A stretch of DNA of 64,000 nt, from contig LWTL01000121.1 of assembly GCA_002101235.1 (NCBI GenBank), positions 62,001-126,000 on the forward strand, in the 5' to 3' direction. This document shows positions 40,522 to 49,835 of this stretch, one piece after another; the first letter of the stretch is position 1; each line of letters opens with the position of its first letter. Both the position numbers and the translations under genes were made by a program. The notes below the pieces were generated by a model, which was not told the origin of the DNA, did no database searches, and saw nothing but the letters and a program-made list of their open reading frames with translations. Source of the DNA: Cycloclasticus sp. symbiont of Bathymodiolus heckerae. GTDB lineage: Bacteria; Pseudomonadota; Gammaproteobacteria; Methylococcales; Cycloclasticaceae.

Positions 40522-40551
40522 CCATTTGTCGGGGAGGAATAGCCGTTTGTC
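40522..40551. promoter_or_regulatory. two AlgR-like boxes between fimT and pilE
   Basis: CCATTTGTC (40522-40530) and CCGTTTGTC (40543-40551) are direct repeats 21 bases apart, two helical turns. They resemble the AlgR consensus CCGTTCGTC. AlgR controls the fimU-pilVWXY1-pilE operon in Pseudomonas aeruginosa. Their place between the divergent minor pilin unit and pilE fits a shared control site. Confidence 0.45.
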
Positions 40552-40627
40552 GATTTGTGTGCTATTTTTGACGGAAATAACGTTTTTATCGTTAGCCTAT
40601 AGCTAATTTACTGTACTGGAGCACAAC

Positions 40628-41032
40628 ATGCGTACAACGCCTTTAAAAGGATTTACTTTAATAGAACTGATGATTGTGGTGGTAATTATTGGTGTTTTAG
40701 CGGCGATTGCTTTGCCTGCTTATACGGGGTATTCACAAAAAGCGCGGCGTTCGGATGCGAAACATGCGTTGTTAGATATTCAGCTTGAGCAAGAAAAGTG
40801 GCGGGCGAATAATGTGGCATACACTTCATCTCTGACAGAGCTGAATTGGGCGGGTGGCGATTCGTTGGATAATCATTATGACTTAACTATCCCCGTCGCG
40901 ACGCTTGCAACTAATGCTTACATATTAACTGCAACGGCCAAGAGCTCAGGATTGCAGGCTAATGACTCTACTTGTTTGACGATGACCTTAGATCAAAATA
41001 ATGCTAAAACGCCAGCTACAGGCTGTTGGTAA
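40628..41032 (+). CDS. pilE: type IV pilin, PilE-like
   Basis: A 134-residue prepilin: short leader MRTTPLKG, then [51 protein letters not shown], the standard PilE/GspG alpha1 region with Glu5. Two cysteines near the end (STCLTMTLD and ATGCW) form the pilin D-region. It is divergent from the fimT-pilWXV unit and stands alone. The size fits a PilE minor pilin, although a role as major pilin cannot be excluded because no other pilA is in the window. Confidence 0.88.
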   Translation: MRTTPLKGFTLIELMIVVVIIGVLAAIALPAYTGYSQKARRSDAKHALLDIQLEQEKWRANNVAYTSSLTELNWAGGDSLDNHYDLTIPVATLATNAYILTATAKSSGLQANDSTCLTMTLDQNNAKTPATGCW

Positions 41033-41366
41033 TTTGTCGGTTAGTATTATTGTCCCCTTTTAATCTCGCCGAAGGTTATTTGTTTTTATAGGGTATTCCG
41101 TTGTGGTTGTTAAAGCTGAATTATGCAGAAGAGCATTTGTTCTGCTTCAATGAAACTTATGCCCTTTGGGTATTTATTGGGCCGTTCTTAAGACGGGTTC
41201 CACAGCGGCTATAAAATCAATTAGTTTGAGGGAACCGCAGGTGAGGTTACAGGGTTGCCTTTTTTGGTTCGTTTTTTGGCAATGCAAAAAATGAACATCT
41301 TGATGGTTTAATCAAAGGGGTGTCGAGCTTCCTTTGTTAGCGCAAGCTGCGATGTGCTAGGTTAAT
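41033..41366. other. gene-free gap between pilE and pilU
   Basis: A 334-base stretch without a credible reading frame on either strand. A weak hairpin (GCAGAA 41125-41130 with TTCTGC 41140-41145) and a GGTTCC/GGAACC pair about 30 bases apart (41196, 41231) are the only structures I see. No T-tract terminator is evident. Confidence 0.5.
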
Positions 41367-42503
41367 TTACCCATCATAATTATCAATTAATTCCATTCCA
41401 TCGTCGTCATCGTCATCACCTTTGAAGGTCGACTTCTTCTCGGCATCGCCGAGTTTTATCATTAGGCGTACTTCGTTGCTTGAATCGGCATAGCTGACGG
41501 CATTTTCGTAGCTGATATCACCGCTGGCGTAGAAGTTGTACAACGCTTGATCGAAGGTTTGCATGCCTTGTTCGGTTGAATTCTTCATCAATTCTTTTAG
41601 TTTGTGTATATCGCCTTTTCTGATGAAGTCAGATGCAAGCGGGGTATTGAGCATTATTTCAATTACGGCTTTTCTTGTTTTTCCGTCAATGGCGGGTACA
41701 AGTTGCTGGGCGATCATAGCTTTTAAGTTCAGCGATAAATCCATGAACAGTTGTTTATGCGCATCTTCTGGGAAGAAGTGAATAATACGATCGAGTGCTT
41801 GGTTGGCGTTGTTTGCGTGTAGTGTGGACAAGCAAAGGTGGCCTGTTTCGGCGAAGGTCATGGCGTGTTCCATGGTTTCACGCGAGCGAATTTCGCCGAT
41901 GAGAATAACGTCGGGCGCTTGGCGCAGGGTGTTTTTAAGCGCAATTTCGTAGGACTCGGTATCAATGCCGACTTCGCGTTGGGTAATGACGCACCCCGCA
42001 TGTTCATGTATGTATTCAACAGGGTCTTCAATAGTGATGATATGACCGCTACTATTCCTATTACGGTAGCCCACCATGGCAGCCAATGAGGTTGATTTAC
42101 CTGTGCCAGTTGCACCCACGAAGATAATCAGGCCACGTTTGGTCATAGCGAGTTCATCTAAAATTGGCGGAAGATTTAATTCTTGCGAAGTAGGGATGGT
42201 GGTTTCGATTCGGCGCAACACCATGCCTGCATCGTCTTTTTGTACGAAAGCACTAACACGAAAACGACCGATGTCTGGACGTTGAATGGCAAATTGACAT
42301 TCTTTGGTATCTTCAAATTCTTTTTTCTGAGCATCAGACATGATGCTTTTGACAACCTCTAAAGCTTGGTTGGCACTTAAGCGCGTTTTAGACACCTGCT
42401 GTAATACGCCGTTGACTTTAATGGTGGGTGCCCAGCCAGAGGTGATAAATAAATCGGACGCTTTTTTGTGAACGACTAGCTGTAAGAGTGCATCAAAATC
42501 CAT
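41367..42503 (-). CDS. pilU: twitching motility ATPase PilU
   Basis: PilT paralogue that assists pilus retraction. The 378 residues contain Walker A GATGTGKST, the Asp box and Walker B (ILIGEIRSRETMEHAMTFAETGHLCLSTLHANN with the His box). The acidic C-terminal tail, FKGDDDDDDGMELIDNYDG, is typical of PilU rather than PilT. It lies 18 bases after pilT and is co-transcribed with it. Confidence 0.95.
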   Translation of the reverse strand: MDFDALLQLVVHKKASDLFITSGWAPTIKVNGVLQQVSKTRLSANQALEVVKSIMSDAQKKEFEDTKECQFAIQRPDIGRFRVSAFVQKDDAGMVLRRIETTIPTSQELNLPPILDELAMTKRGLIIFVGATGTGKSTSLAAMVGYRNRNSSGHIITIEDPVEYIHEHAGCVITQREVGIDTESYEIALKNTLRQAPDVILIGEIRSRETMEHAMTFAETGHLCLSTLHANNANQALDRIIHFFPEDAHKQLFMDLSLNLKAMIAQQLVPAIDGKTRKAVIEIMLNTPLASDFIRKGDIHKLKELMKNSTEQGMQTFDQALYNFYASGDISYENAVSYADSSNEVRLMIKLGDAEKKSTFKGDDDDDDGMELIDNYDG

Positions 42504-42521
42504 GTTAAATTTCCTTTGTTT

Positions 42522-43559
42522 TTAGCTAAATGCTTTTTTGTCGACAGCTTTTAATTTAGCGTCTTGTCTTGTAATCACGCCAGCCTGTACGAGCTCAGCC
42601 ATATGCTGATCGAGTGTTTGCATGCCGTCTTTGCGGCTGGTTTGAATGGTGGAATACATTTGTGCAATTTTGTCTTCGCGGATAAGGTTTCTAATCGCGG
42701 CTGTGCCGGTCATGATTTCCCATGCGGCTATTCGACCGCCACCAATTTTTTTCATTAATGTTTGTGCAATTACTGCGCGAAGAGACTCTGAGAGCATAGA
42801 TCGCACCATGCCTTTTTCGCCTTCTGGAAACACGTCAATAATTCTATCAATAGTTTTGGCAGCTGAGCTGGTGTGCAAGGTGCCGAAGACTAAGTGACCT
42901 GTTTCTGCGGCAGTGAGTGCGAGACGAATAGTTTCGAGATCTCGCATTTCGCCCACAAGAATAATATCAGGGTCTTCACGAAGCGCTACGCGGAGCGCTT
43001 CACTAAAGCCATGTGTGTGTTTATGTACTTCACGTTGGTTGATGAGGCATTTTTTGCTTTTATGAACAAATTCGATGGGGTCTTCAATGGTAAGGATGTG
43101 CTCATAAACATTCTCATTTTTATAATCCATTAACGCAGCGAGTGTTGTGGATTTTCCTGAACCGGTAGGCCCGGTAACCAACACGATGCCACGAGGGACG
43201 TTAATGATTTCTTTAAACGATTGGGGGCAATTTAAGTCTTCCAACGATAATATTTCTGTAGGAATGGTTCTAAAAACGGCAGCGGCGCCACGGTCTTGGT
43301 TGAAAGCATTCACACGAAAACGGGCGACGCCGGGTAGCTCAAACGAGAAATCGACTTCTAAAAACTCTTCATAATCGCGTCGCTGCCTATCATTCATAAT
43401 GTCATAAATCATGGCGTGAACATCTTTATGTTCAAGTTCTGGCATATTGATACGGCGAATATCGCCATCGACACGAATCATAGGCGGAAGGCCAGCTGAA
43501 AGGTGCAAATCGGACGCGTTATTTTTTGTGCTGAAGGTTAATAAATCTGTGATATCCAT
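42522..43559 (-). CDS. pilT: type IV pilus retraction ATPase PilT
   Basis: Hexameric motor that depolymerises the pilus and powers twitching. MDITDLLTFSTKNNASDLHLSAGLPPM is the canonical PilT start. Walker A is GPTGSGKST, the Asp box is FRVNAFNQDRG, and Walker B/His box ILVGEMRDLETIRLALTAAETGHLVFGTLHTSSA is intact. The C-terminal AIRNLIREDKIAQMYSTIQT helix required for retraction is present. The 345-residue length is normal. It is divergent from yggS across 121 bases. Confidence 0.97.
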   Translation of the reverse strand: MDITDLLTFSTKNNASDLHLSAGLPPMIRVDGDIRRINMPELEHKDVHAMIYDIMNDRQRRDYEEFLEVDFSFELPGVARFRVNAFNQDRGAAAVFRTIPTEILSLEDLNCPQSFKEIINVPRGIVLVTGPTGSGKSTTLAALMDYKNENVYEHILTIEDPIEFVHKSKKCLINQREVHKHTHGFSEALRVALREDPDIILVGEMRDLETIRLALTAAETGHLVFGTLHTSSAAKTIDRIIDVFPEGEKGMVRSMLSESLRAVIAQTLMKKIGGGRIAAWEIMTGTAAIRNLIREDKIAQMYSTIQTSRKDGMQTLDQHMAELVQAGVITRQDAKLKAVDKKAFS

Positions 43560-43680
43560 GGGTTAAATCCGTTTTAACGTGAAGGCTTTAAATTTGTATA
43601 ATGGTTTAATTAGAAAGTACCACTAACTTTAAGCCAAGTAAATCGACTTGTTTTGCTTAGTATAGACACGAATTTAAATA

Positions 43681-44379
43681 ATGCCTTTTTTATTACAACG
43701 ATATTTTGCGCAACAAAATTTAATTGCTTCATTGCAGGGAAAATATAGCTCAACAAGGCTGCCCGTGAGGTTGTTGGCGGTTAGCAAAACGCGGCCAGCT
43801 GATGATGTGGCAATACTGTATAAGGCTGGGCAACGCGACTTTGGTGAGAATTACTTGCAGAATGCGTTGCAGAAGCAACGATGCTTGGCGCATTTAGATA
43901 TTGCTTGGCACTTTATTGGTCCAATTCAATCGAATAAAACACGCGATATTGCGCGTTACTTTAGCTGGGTACATAGCGTGGATAGGCTAAAGATTGTGAA
44001 GCGCTTGAGTGAGCAGCGCCCAGCCAATATGCCGCCACTGAATATTTGTTTGCAGGTTAATATTGATGATGAAGAAACAAAGTCAGGGTTTGGCTTGGAT
44101 GAATTGTCGCAAGCGGTTCAGTCTGTACTGAATTTACCTAATATAAGGTTACGTGGGCTGATGGCGATTCCGAAAGCGGATAAGCTGATTAATGAACAAC
44201 GCGCGTCATTTAAAAAGTTGGCCGATGCGAAAAGAGATATAAATCAACAGTTCAATTTGAATGTTGATACATTGTCGATGGGGATGAGCGGCGATTTGGA
44301 AGCGGCTATTGCCGAAGGTTCAACAATGGTGCGAGTGGGCACTGCTATTTTTGGCGAGCGCATCAAAAGCAAGAGGTAG
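43681..44379 (+). CDS. yggS: YggS family PLP homeostasis protein
   Basis: A 232-residue PLP-binding protein (PLPBP/PROSC) that keeps pyridoxal phosphate levels in balance. LLAVSKTRPADDVAILYKAGQRDFGENYLQNALQK holds the Schiff-base lysine (AVSKT). HFIGPIQSNKTRDIA, VNIDDEETKSGF, LRGLMAIP and SMGMSGDLEAAIAEGSTMVRVGTAIFG follow in the normal order. It heads the yggS-proC-yggT-yggU cluster conserved next to pilT. Confidence 0.95.
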   Translation: MPFLLQRYFAQQNLIASLQGKYSSTRLPVRLLAVSKTRPADDVAILYKAGQRDFGENYLQNALQKQRCLAHLDIAWHFIGPIQSNKTRDIARYFSWVHSVDRLKIVKRLSEQRPANMPPLNICLQVNIDDEETKSGFGLDELSQAVQSVLNLPNIRLRGLMAIPKADKLINEQRASFKKLADAKRDINQQFNLNVDTLSMGMSGDLEAAIAEGSTMVRVGTAIFGERIKSKR

Positions 44380-44456
44380 TGGCTTTATCGTTTGCGTGAG
44401 GCTTATCCTCTGTGGGTATAATGGTAGGGCATCTTTTAATTTAATAAAGTAAAAAA

Positions 44457-45284
44457 ATGAATACACAGCAGATAGGGTTTATTGGCGGCGGTAATATGGC
44501 AAGTAGCTTGATTGGTGGTTTGGTGAGCAATGGCTACCCTGCTGATCATATTACGGTGTCGGATTTAGATACTGTGAAGTTAGCGTATTTAAGCGAAACT
44601 TTTGGCGTGAATAATACGCAAGATAGCCAGGAGCTTGCACGGAACGTAGACGTTTTGGTGTTAGCGGTTAAGCCGCAACATATGCAATCTGTTGTTGAGT
44701 CGGTGAAAGAGGCGGTTCAAAAGAAAAAGCCAGTGTTGGTGTCTATTGCCGCAGGTATTCGCGTAGAAGCGTTAGGCCGCTGGGTTGGCGGAGAGATGCC
44801 GATTGTACGATGTATGCCCAATACGCCTGCATTAGTGAAAACGGGAGCAACGGGTTTGTATGCAAATGAGCAGGTGAGTGAGAATCAGAAAGATCACGTT
44901 GAATCGCTATTACGTGCTGTAGGCGTCACAGTGTGGGTGAATACAGAGAGTGAACTTGATGTAGTAACGGCTTTGTCAGGTAGTGGGCCGGCTTATTTTT
45001 TCATGGTGATGGAAGCACTTGAAATGGCGGCGATAGATGCGGGCTTGGATCAAAAAACAGCGCAGCTATTAACCCAGGAAACCGCACTGGGAGCGGCCAA
45101 AATGGCGTTAGCATCAAGTGAGACCGCTGGTGTGTTGCGGCAACGTGTGACGTCCCCCGGCGGAACAACTGAACGTGCTATTGATGTTATGAATGAGCGC
45201 GGGTTACCTGATGTTTTTCACGAAGCGGTACTGGCGGCAAGGGATCGCTCCATTGAGTTGTCTGACGAATTAGGAGGTAACTAA
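44457..45284 (+). CDS. proC: pyrroline-5-carboxylate reductase
   Basis: Last step of proline synthesis: reduces pyrroline-5-carboxylate with NAD(P)H. The Rossmann motif is IGFIGGGNMASSLIGGL at the N-terminus, and AVKPQHM, VRCMPNTPALVKTGATGL, ALSGSGPAYFF and the C-terminal signature LRQRVTSPGGTTERAI are present. The stop overlaps the yggT ATG by one base (TAATG). Confidence 0.96.
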   Translation: MNTQQIGFIGGGNMASSLIGGLVSNGYPADHITVSDLDTVKLAYLSETFGVNNTQDSQELARNVDVLVLAVKPQHMQSVVESVKEAVQKKKPVLVSIAAGIRVEALGRWVGGEMPIVRCMPNTPALVKTGATGLYANEQVSENQKDHVESLLRAVGVTVWVNTESELDVVTALSGSGPAYFFMVMEALEMAAIDAGLDQKTAQLLTQETALGAAKMALASSETAGVLRQRVTSPGGTTERAIDVMNERGLPDVFHEAVLAARDRSIELSDELGGN

Positions 45285-45835
45285 TGCCAGCCGGATATCT
45301 ATCTAACCCTTTGATGTTAATTGCCAGCTCACTTATTGGCGCTTATGTTTTCATACTGATTTTGCGTGTACTGCTACAGTACACAGGTGCAGATTCACGA
45401 AACCCCGTATCAAGTTTTATTATTAAAGCAACGCAAGCACCGTTAAAGGCGCTGAAACCTATTTTCCCGACCATTAAGAATTTCAATTTGGCGGCAGTTG
45501 TATTAATGGTGGCGTTGCAAATGGCGCTAGGGTTCTTGCTACACTCGAATGCCAGCGTATGGACAGCCTTTATTTGGAGTCTGACGGAAGTTATCAGCAA
45601 TGTGCTTAACGTGTTTATTTACGGCATTTTTGCGACGGTGATTTTAAGTTGGATTAACCCAAGTACGTATAACCCCGTTGTTGCGCTACTGTATAAAATT
45701 ACCGAACCGGTGATGAAGCCGTGCCAGCGCATGATCCCGCCAATGGGAGGGTTCGATTTAAGCCCGATGGTGGCATTGCTTGGGTTGCAAGTATTGAAAA
45801 TGTTGTTGTTACCGCCGCTTTTCGCATTGATATAG
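45284..45835 (+). CDS. yggT: YggT family membrane protein
   Basis: A 183-residue inner-membrane protein with two copies of the YggT repeat, each with two hydrophobic helices and the IDPST- or NPV-like motif (ADSRNPVSSFI in the first, WINPSTYNPVVALLYKITEPVMKPCQRMIPPMGGFDLSPMVAL in the second). The family is linked to osmotic or membrane stress; the mechanism is unknown. It starts directly at the proC stop after GGAGG. Confidence 0.92.
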   Translation: MPAGYLSNPLMLIASSLIGAYVFILILRVLLQYTGADSRNPVSSFIIKATQAPLKALKPIFPTIKNFNLAAVVLMVALQMALGFLLHSNASVWTAFIWSLTEVISNVLNVFIYGIFATVILSWINPSTYNPVVALLYKITEPVMKPCQRMIPPMGGFDLSPMVALLGLQVLKMLLLPPLFALI

Positions 45836-45860
45836 GCGCTTTTTTACGCGTATATAAGAC

Positions 45861-46148
45861 ATGTCGGCTAATTATTATTCTTGGCAAGGCGACACGCTAA
45901 CCTTCAATGTTTTTTTACAGCCGAAAGCCAGTAGGAATGTGCTTATTGGCTTACACGATAATGCGATAAAAATATCGTTAACATCACTACCGGTTGATGG
46001 CGAAGCGAATAAGCAATTAATTCAGTTTCTTGCGGCGTTGTTCCAAGTGAAAAAATCGAGAGTCTCAATTATTTTTGGCGAACGTAATCGGCGCAAACGT
46101 ATCAGCGTGTGCGCGCCATCACAGTTCCCAGAAGAACTTTTTAAATAA
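45861..46148 (+). CDS. yggU: DUF167 family protein (YggU)
   Basis: A 95-residue cytoplasmic protein of DUF167: FNVFLQPKASRNVLIGLHDNAIKISLTSLPVDGEANKQLIQFLAALFQVKKSRVSIIFGERNRRKRI shows the family pattern QPKA, PPVDGKAN and GxxSRxK. The function is unknown. It ends the yggS-proC-yggT cluster. Confidence 0.92.
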   Translation: MSANYYSWQGDTLTFNVFLQPKASRNVLIGLHDNAIKISLTSLPVDGEANKQLIQFLAALFQVKKSRVSIIFGERNRRKRISVCAPSQFPEELFK

Positions 46149-46212
46149 TCATCTATACTCTGATGAACGCTTCAAGGAAGAGGAGCGTGTTCAATAACAG
46201 GTGGTTGATGAA

Positions 46213-47772
46213 ATGAATCTTGATACACAACTTCGCAGTTACGATCTGTGGAAGCAGTCGATGGCGAAAGCCATTCACGACTATCAGTATTGGCTTGATG
46301 ATACGCAACTGAGCGATTCTGAGACAGAGTTGATGCTGATTAAAAATTTGCGGTTACTTGAAAAAGACAATATCACGATCGCTTTTGCAGCAGAGTTTTC
46401 TCGTGGTAAAACCGAACTAATCAACGCGCTATTTTTCTCATCTTCTGGTATTCGCTTATTGCCGTCTAGTCCTGGCCGTACAACGATGTGCCCGACAGAA
46501 CTCTTTTATGATTCTAAAGAAAAGCCGTACCTGCGTTTGCTGGATATTGAAACGCGTGGTGATGAGCGGTCAATTGAAGACTACAAGCACGATGCAAAGC
46601 ATTGGACGCATATGGAGCTGGATTGTGATTCGCCAGAACACATGCAGGATACATTTTTAGAATTATTAAAGACTAAAACCGTGTCGGCTGAGAAAGCGAA
46701 GGAACTGGGTCTTGCAGCGAAAGAGGGCGATGATGAAGTGGTCATCCCTTATTGGCGGCATGCCTTAATCAGTTTCCCGCATCCTTTGTTGGAAAAAGGT
46801 TTAACAGTATTAGATACGCCTGGACTGAATGCGCTTGGTAGTGAACCGGAGTTAACGCTGAGTATGTTGCCTAATGCGCAAGCGATGATTTTTGTTTTGG
46901 CGGCAGATACGGGGGTAACGCAAAGCGATATGGCGATGTGGGAAGAACATATTCAAGCGTATAGGAGTAAGCACCCACATGGTTTGGCTGTTGTGTTGAA
47001 TAAGATTGATACGTTGAACGATGAACTCATGAGTGATGATGAATGGGTTCAATCTATTCACAAGCAAACACTGGAAACAGCGCGGTTATTATCGTTAGAT
47101 GAGCAATCAATATTTCCCTTGTCTGCAAAACAAGCACTGATTGCCAAGATAAAAAAGGATGATATTGCGCTGAAAAAAAGCCGCCTATCTGGATTGGAGA
47201 ATTTTTTATCAGATAGAATTCTCAGCTCGCAAAAAGAGATTTTACAACGCAAGGTGATTGATGATGTGTTGGATAGTATGGGATTGGCTCGAGATGCGAT
47301 GAGTAGCCGACAGAAGAATATTATTATCCACCGGGACGAGTTGAACAGCATTGCTAATAAAAGTGATGAAGCGACAGCAGAATTATTATTGGTAACGCGG
47401 AAAAAACAAACGGCTTACAACAAAAATTTAACGCACCTAAAAACTAGCCGACATATTTTTTATACTCAAATAGCCGATTTGCTAGAAGTGGTGAGCCCCG
47501 AGCGGGTGATGGATATCGTGAATGAAAGCCGTGAACAAATGTTGAAAAGCTGGACTAGCGTTGGTATTCGTCATGGCATGCAAAGTAGTTTTGATGGGTT
47601 GAACACGCTATTGAATGAAACGTTGGTGACTACGCAAAAGAGTACTCAGTTGTTGGATGCAATTTATAAAAAATTCAAAGACGAGCACAATCTTGATGTT
47701 GAGCAAGCAGCGGCATTTGATATTACTATTTATCAAAAGCAGTTGGACCAATTACTTAACGAAGGCTTGTAG
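46213..47772 (+). CDS. dynamin-like GTPase, ending at an in-frame TAG
   Basis: A large dynamin-superfamily GTPase. The P-loop is AAEFSRGKTELINALF, a form used by bacterial dynamin-like proteins. The G3 motif is LDTPGLNAL, G4 is NKID, and the second half is helical. A conserved second part of the protein follows in the same frame after a TAG at 47770-47772 and continues to 48141. I choose the ATG at 46213, behind AGGTGG; an in-frame GTG at 46201 is possible. The product ends at LNEGL, leaving about 120 residues untranslated. Role: probably membrane remodelling or stress protection; not established. Confidence 0.82.
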   Translation: MNLDTQLRSYDLWKQSMAKAIHDYQYWLDDTQLSDSETELMLIKNLRLLEKDNITIAFAAEFSRGKTELINALFFSSSGIRLLPSSPGRTTMCPTELFYDSKEKPYLRLLDIETRGDERSIEDYKHDAKHWTHMELDCDSPEHMQDTFLELLKTKTVSAEKAKELGLAAKEGDDEVVIPYWRHALISFPHPLLEKGLTVLDTPGLNALGSEPELTLSMLPNAQAMIFVLAADTGVTQSDMAMWEEHIQAYRSKHPHGLAVVLNKIDTLNDELMSDDEWVQSIHKQTLETARLLSLDEQSIFPLSAKQALIAKIKKDDIALKKSRLSGLENFLSDRILSSQKEILQRKVIDDVLDSMGLARDAMSSRQKNIIIHRDELNSIANKSDEATAELLLVTRKKQTAYNKNLTHLKTSRHIFYTQIADLLEVVSPERVMDIVNESREQMLKSWTSVGIRHGMQSSFDGLNTLLNETLVTTQKSTQLLDAIYKKFKDEHNLDVEQAAAFDITIYQKQLDQLLNEGL

Positions 47773-48141
47773 TTTAGTACTAGTTCATCAGCCGCATTAA
47801 CAGGGCAAGGGGCGCTAGCTAAACGATTTGTAGATACGATTGGCAGTAGGGCGGTGTCTATTTTTGAGCAAACTCAGGCAGATGTTAGTACGTGGAAATC
47901 GGGAGCTCTATCGTCTTTAATTCGAGAAGTGAACGAGCAAAAGTCATTTATGGAAAGTAAATTGGATAGCTTGCGCAGCGTGTCTGAAGGCAAAGAAGAG
48001 TTAGATGTGAAAATCGCAGAGAATAAACAACAAGAAGAAAATTTGAAGATTAAAATGGAAGAGTTACAAGCCATTTTCGATGAAATAGAATCACCAGAGA
48101 CGGCTGATTTAGCCGATGAACTACAAGAAGCGGTTATTTAA
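47773..48141 (+). pseudogene. continuation of the dynamin-like gene beyond an in-frame stop
   Basis: Reading straight on after TAG gives FSTSSSAALTGQGALAKRF, then VDTIGSRAVSIFEQTQADV, then a coiled coil (IREVNEQKSFMESKLDSLRS and ENKQQEENLKIKMEELQAI) to a normal stop. No frame change is needed. The C-terminal coiled coil is expected at the end of such GTPases. A start at 47854 would make only this helical piece. It overlaps trmB by four bases at the 3' end. Confidence 0.75.
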
Positions 48142-48827
48142 CGAGCAAGAAAAATTAAATCCCAAACGCCGTGTCCAAGTTTTAACCCTCGGTTTTCAAA
48201 TTTAGTTAATGGCCTGTGTTCGGGACGGTCGGCATAGCCGGTTTTATTTGAATTTGAAAACCCAGCATGCGCGCTGATGGTTTCCATCATGTGTTCGGCA
48301 TACTGCTCCCAGTCGGTTGCTGCATGGAAGTTGCCACCTGTTTTAAGCTTTGAATGAATCAAATCTAAAAACTCTGTTTGTACAATACGGCGCTTATGGT
48401 GTCTTTTTTTATGCCAAGGGTCAGGGAAAAAGAGCTGAACGCAATCTAAGCTGTGGTCAGGAATTGCACACTGTAATACATCAATGGCGTCGGTATCGAA
48501 TACGCGTACATTCTGGAGTTTTTTTTCTAAAACAAGACGAAGTAAGTGGCCAACACCGGGGCGGTGTACTTCAATGCCAATGTAGTTTCTATTCGGGTTG
48601 CTTGCCGCCATATTGGCTAAACTGTCGCCATTGCCGAAACCAATTTCCAGGGTAATAGGGTGGTCGTTATTAAATAATTCGTTAGGATTTATTTGCGTGT
48701 TTGGATCAAGCCCGAAGAGAGGCCAGCCCATCTTAATGGCAGTTTCTTGTCCGTGTGTTAAGCGTCCTTCGCGTTTAACAAAACTACGAATACGCCTTAG
48801 AAAAGTTGGGTTGCTATTATCTGGCAC
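48138..48827 (-). CDS. trmB: tRNA (guanine-N7-)-methyltransferase
   Basis: Methylates G46 in the variable loop of tRNAs using SAM. ITLEIGFGNGDSLANMA is the SAM motif, and YIGIEVHRPGVGHLL, VRVFDTDAIDVL, VQLFFPDPWHKKRHHKRRIVQ and ATDWEQYAEHM follow in the usual order. The 229 residues are normal. It lies immediately downstream of thiSG, the gene neighbourhood seen in Pseudomonas (thiS-thiG-trmB). Confidence 0.96.
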   Translation of the reverse strand: MPDNSNPTFLRRIRSFVKREGRLTHGQETAIKMGWPLFGLDPNTQINPNELFNNDHPITLEIGFGNGDSLANMAASNPNRNYIGIEVHRPGVGHLLRLVLEKKLQNVRVFDTDAIDVLQCAIPDHSLDCVQLFFPDPWHKKRHHKRRIVQTEFLDLIHSKLKTGGNFHAATDWEQYAEHMMETISAHAGFSNSNKTGYADRPEHRPLTKFENRGLKLGHGVWDLIFLAR

Positions 48828-48843
48828 GTTTGGAGGATTTAAG

Positions 48844-49821
48844 TTAAATCAATCCGTCTATAGGAGAAGAAGCGGATGCATAACGACGACGCGGCATTCT
48901 GCCCGCTAAAAATGCTTCGCGGCCCGCTTGTACGGCTTTTTTCATTGAAGAGGCCATGAGCACAGGGTTGTTAGCGTGAGCAATGGCAGTGTTCATTAGA
49001 ATACCGTCACAGCCTAATTCCATGCCAATAGCTGCATCGGATGCGGTGCCCACGCCAGCATCAACAATGATAGGGACATTGGCATTTTCTATAATCGTTA
49101 GAATGTTGTAAGGGTTGCGAATGCCTAGGCCAGAACCGATAGGGGCCGCTAGTGGCATAACGGCGACACAACCCATTTCTTCCAAACGTTTAGCAATAAT
49201 GGGGTCGTCGTTGGTGTACACCATGACGTCAAAGCCTTCTTTGACGAGAATTTCGGCAGACTCAAGTGTTGCTGTAATGTCTGGAAAAAGCGTTTTCTTA
49301 TCGCCAAGCACTTCAAGTTTAACCAGTTTATGACCGCCTAATAATTCGCGCGCAAGACGGCAGGTTCTCAGCGCGTCTTTTGCGGTAAAACAGCCAGCAG
49401 TATTCGGTAAAATGGTGTATTTATCGGGTGAAATAACGTCGAGCAAATTAGGTTCGCCGGGGTTTTGACCAATATTTGTTCGGCGAATAGCGACAGTTAC
49501 AATCTCAGCGCCGCTTATTTCGATGGCGGCCTGTGTTTCAGCCATGTCTTTATACTTTCCCGTGCCGACTAATAATCGAGATGAGAATTTTTGACCAGCA
49601 ATGATAAATTCGTCAGGCTGTCCGCCACCAATGGCTTGTACTACTTCCACAATATCGCCTTCTTTGAGTTGGATGCTATTAAATTGATCCGCTGGTTTGA
49701 TTTCTTCATTGAGCTCTATGGCGATGCGCTTACCAAATAACCCCATTTGCTGGATAAGTTGTTCAAGTGTATCCCCGCTTTGGCAGGAGAGGTTTTTACC
49801 GTTAACTTGAATATCCATCAT
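48844..49821 (-). CDS. thiG: ThiS-ThiG fusion: sulfur carrier and thiazole synthase
   Basis: One reading frame encodes both thiazole-forming proteins of thiamine synthesis. Residues 1-67 are ThiS ([25 protein letters not shown] to VVQAIGGG). From about 68 it is ThiG ([23 protein letters not shown], with the Schiff-base Lys in LVKLEVLGD, and [28 protein letters not shown]). In known biochemistry ThiS must have a free C-terminal GG to carry the thiocarboxylate, so a fused form needs cleavage or another carrier. Neither part shows damage; 325 residues equals the two proteins joined. DAHP synthase lies 14 bases upstream. Confidence 0.92.
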   Translation of the reverse strand: MMDIQVNGKNLSCQSGDTLEQLIQQMGLFGKRIAIELNEEIKPADQFNSIQLKEGDIVEVVQAIGGGQPDEFIIAGQKFSSRLLVGTGKYKDMAETQAAIEISGAEIVTVAIRRTNIGQNPGEPNLLDVISPDKYTILPNTAGCFTAKDALRTCRLARELLGGHKLVKLEVLGDKKTLFPDITATLESAEILVKEGFDVMVYTNDDPIIAKRLEEMGCVAVMPLAAPIGSGLGIRNPYNILTIIENANVPIIVDAGVGTASDAAIGMELGCDGILMNTAIAHANNPVLMASSMKKAVQAGREAFLAGRMPRRRYASASSPIDGLI

Positions 49822-49835
49822 GCAGAAAGCAATAA

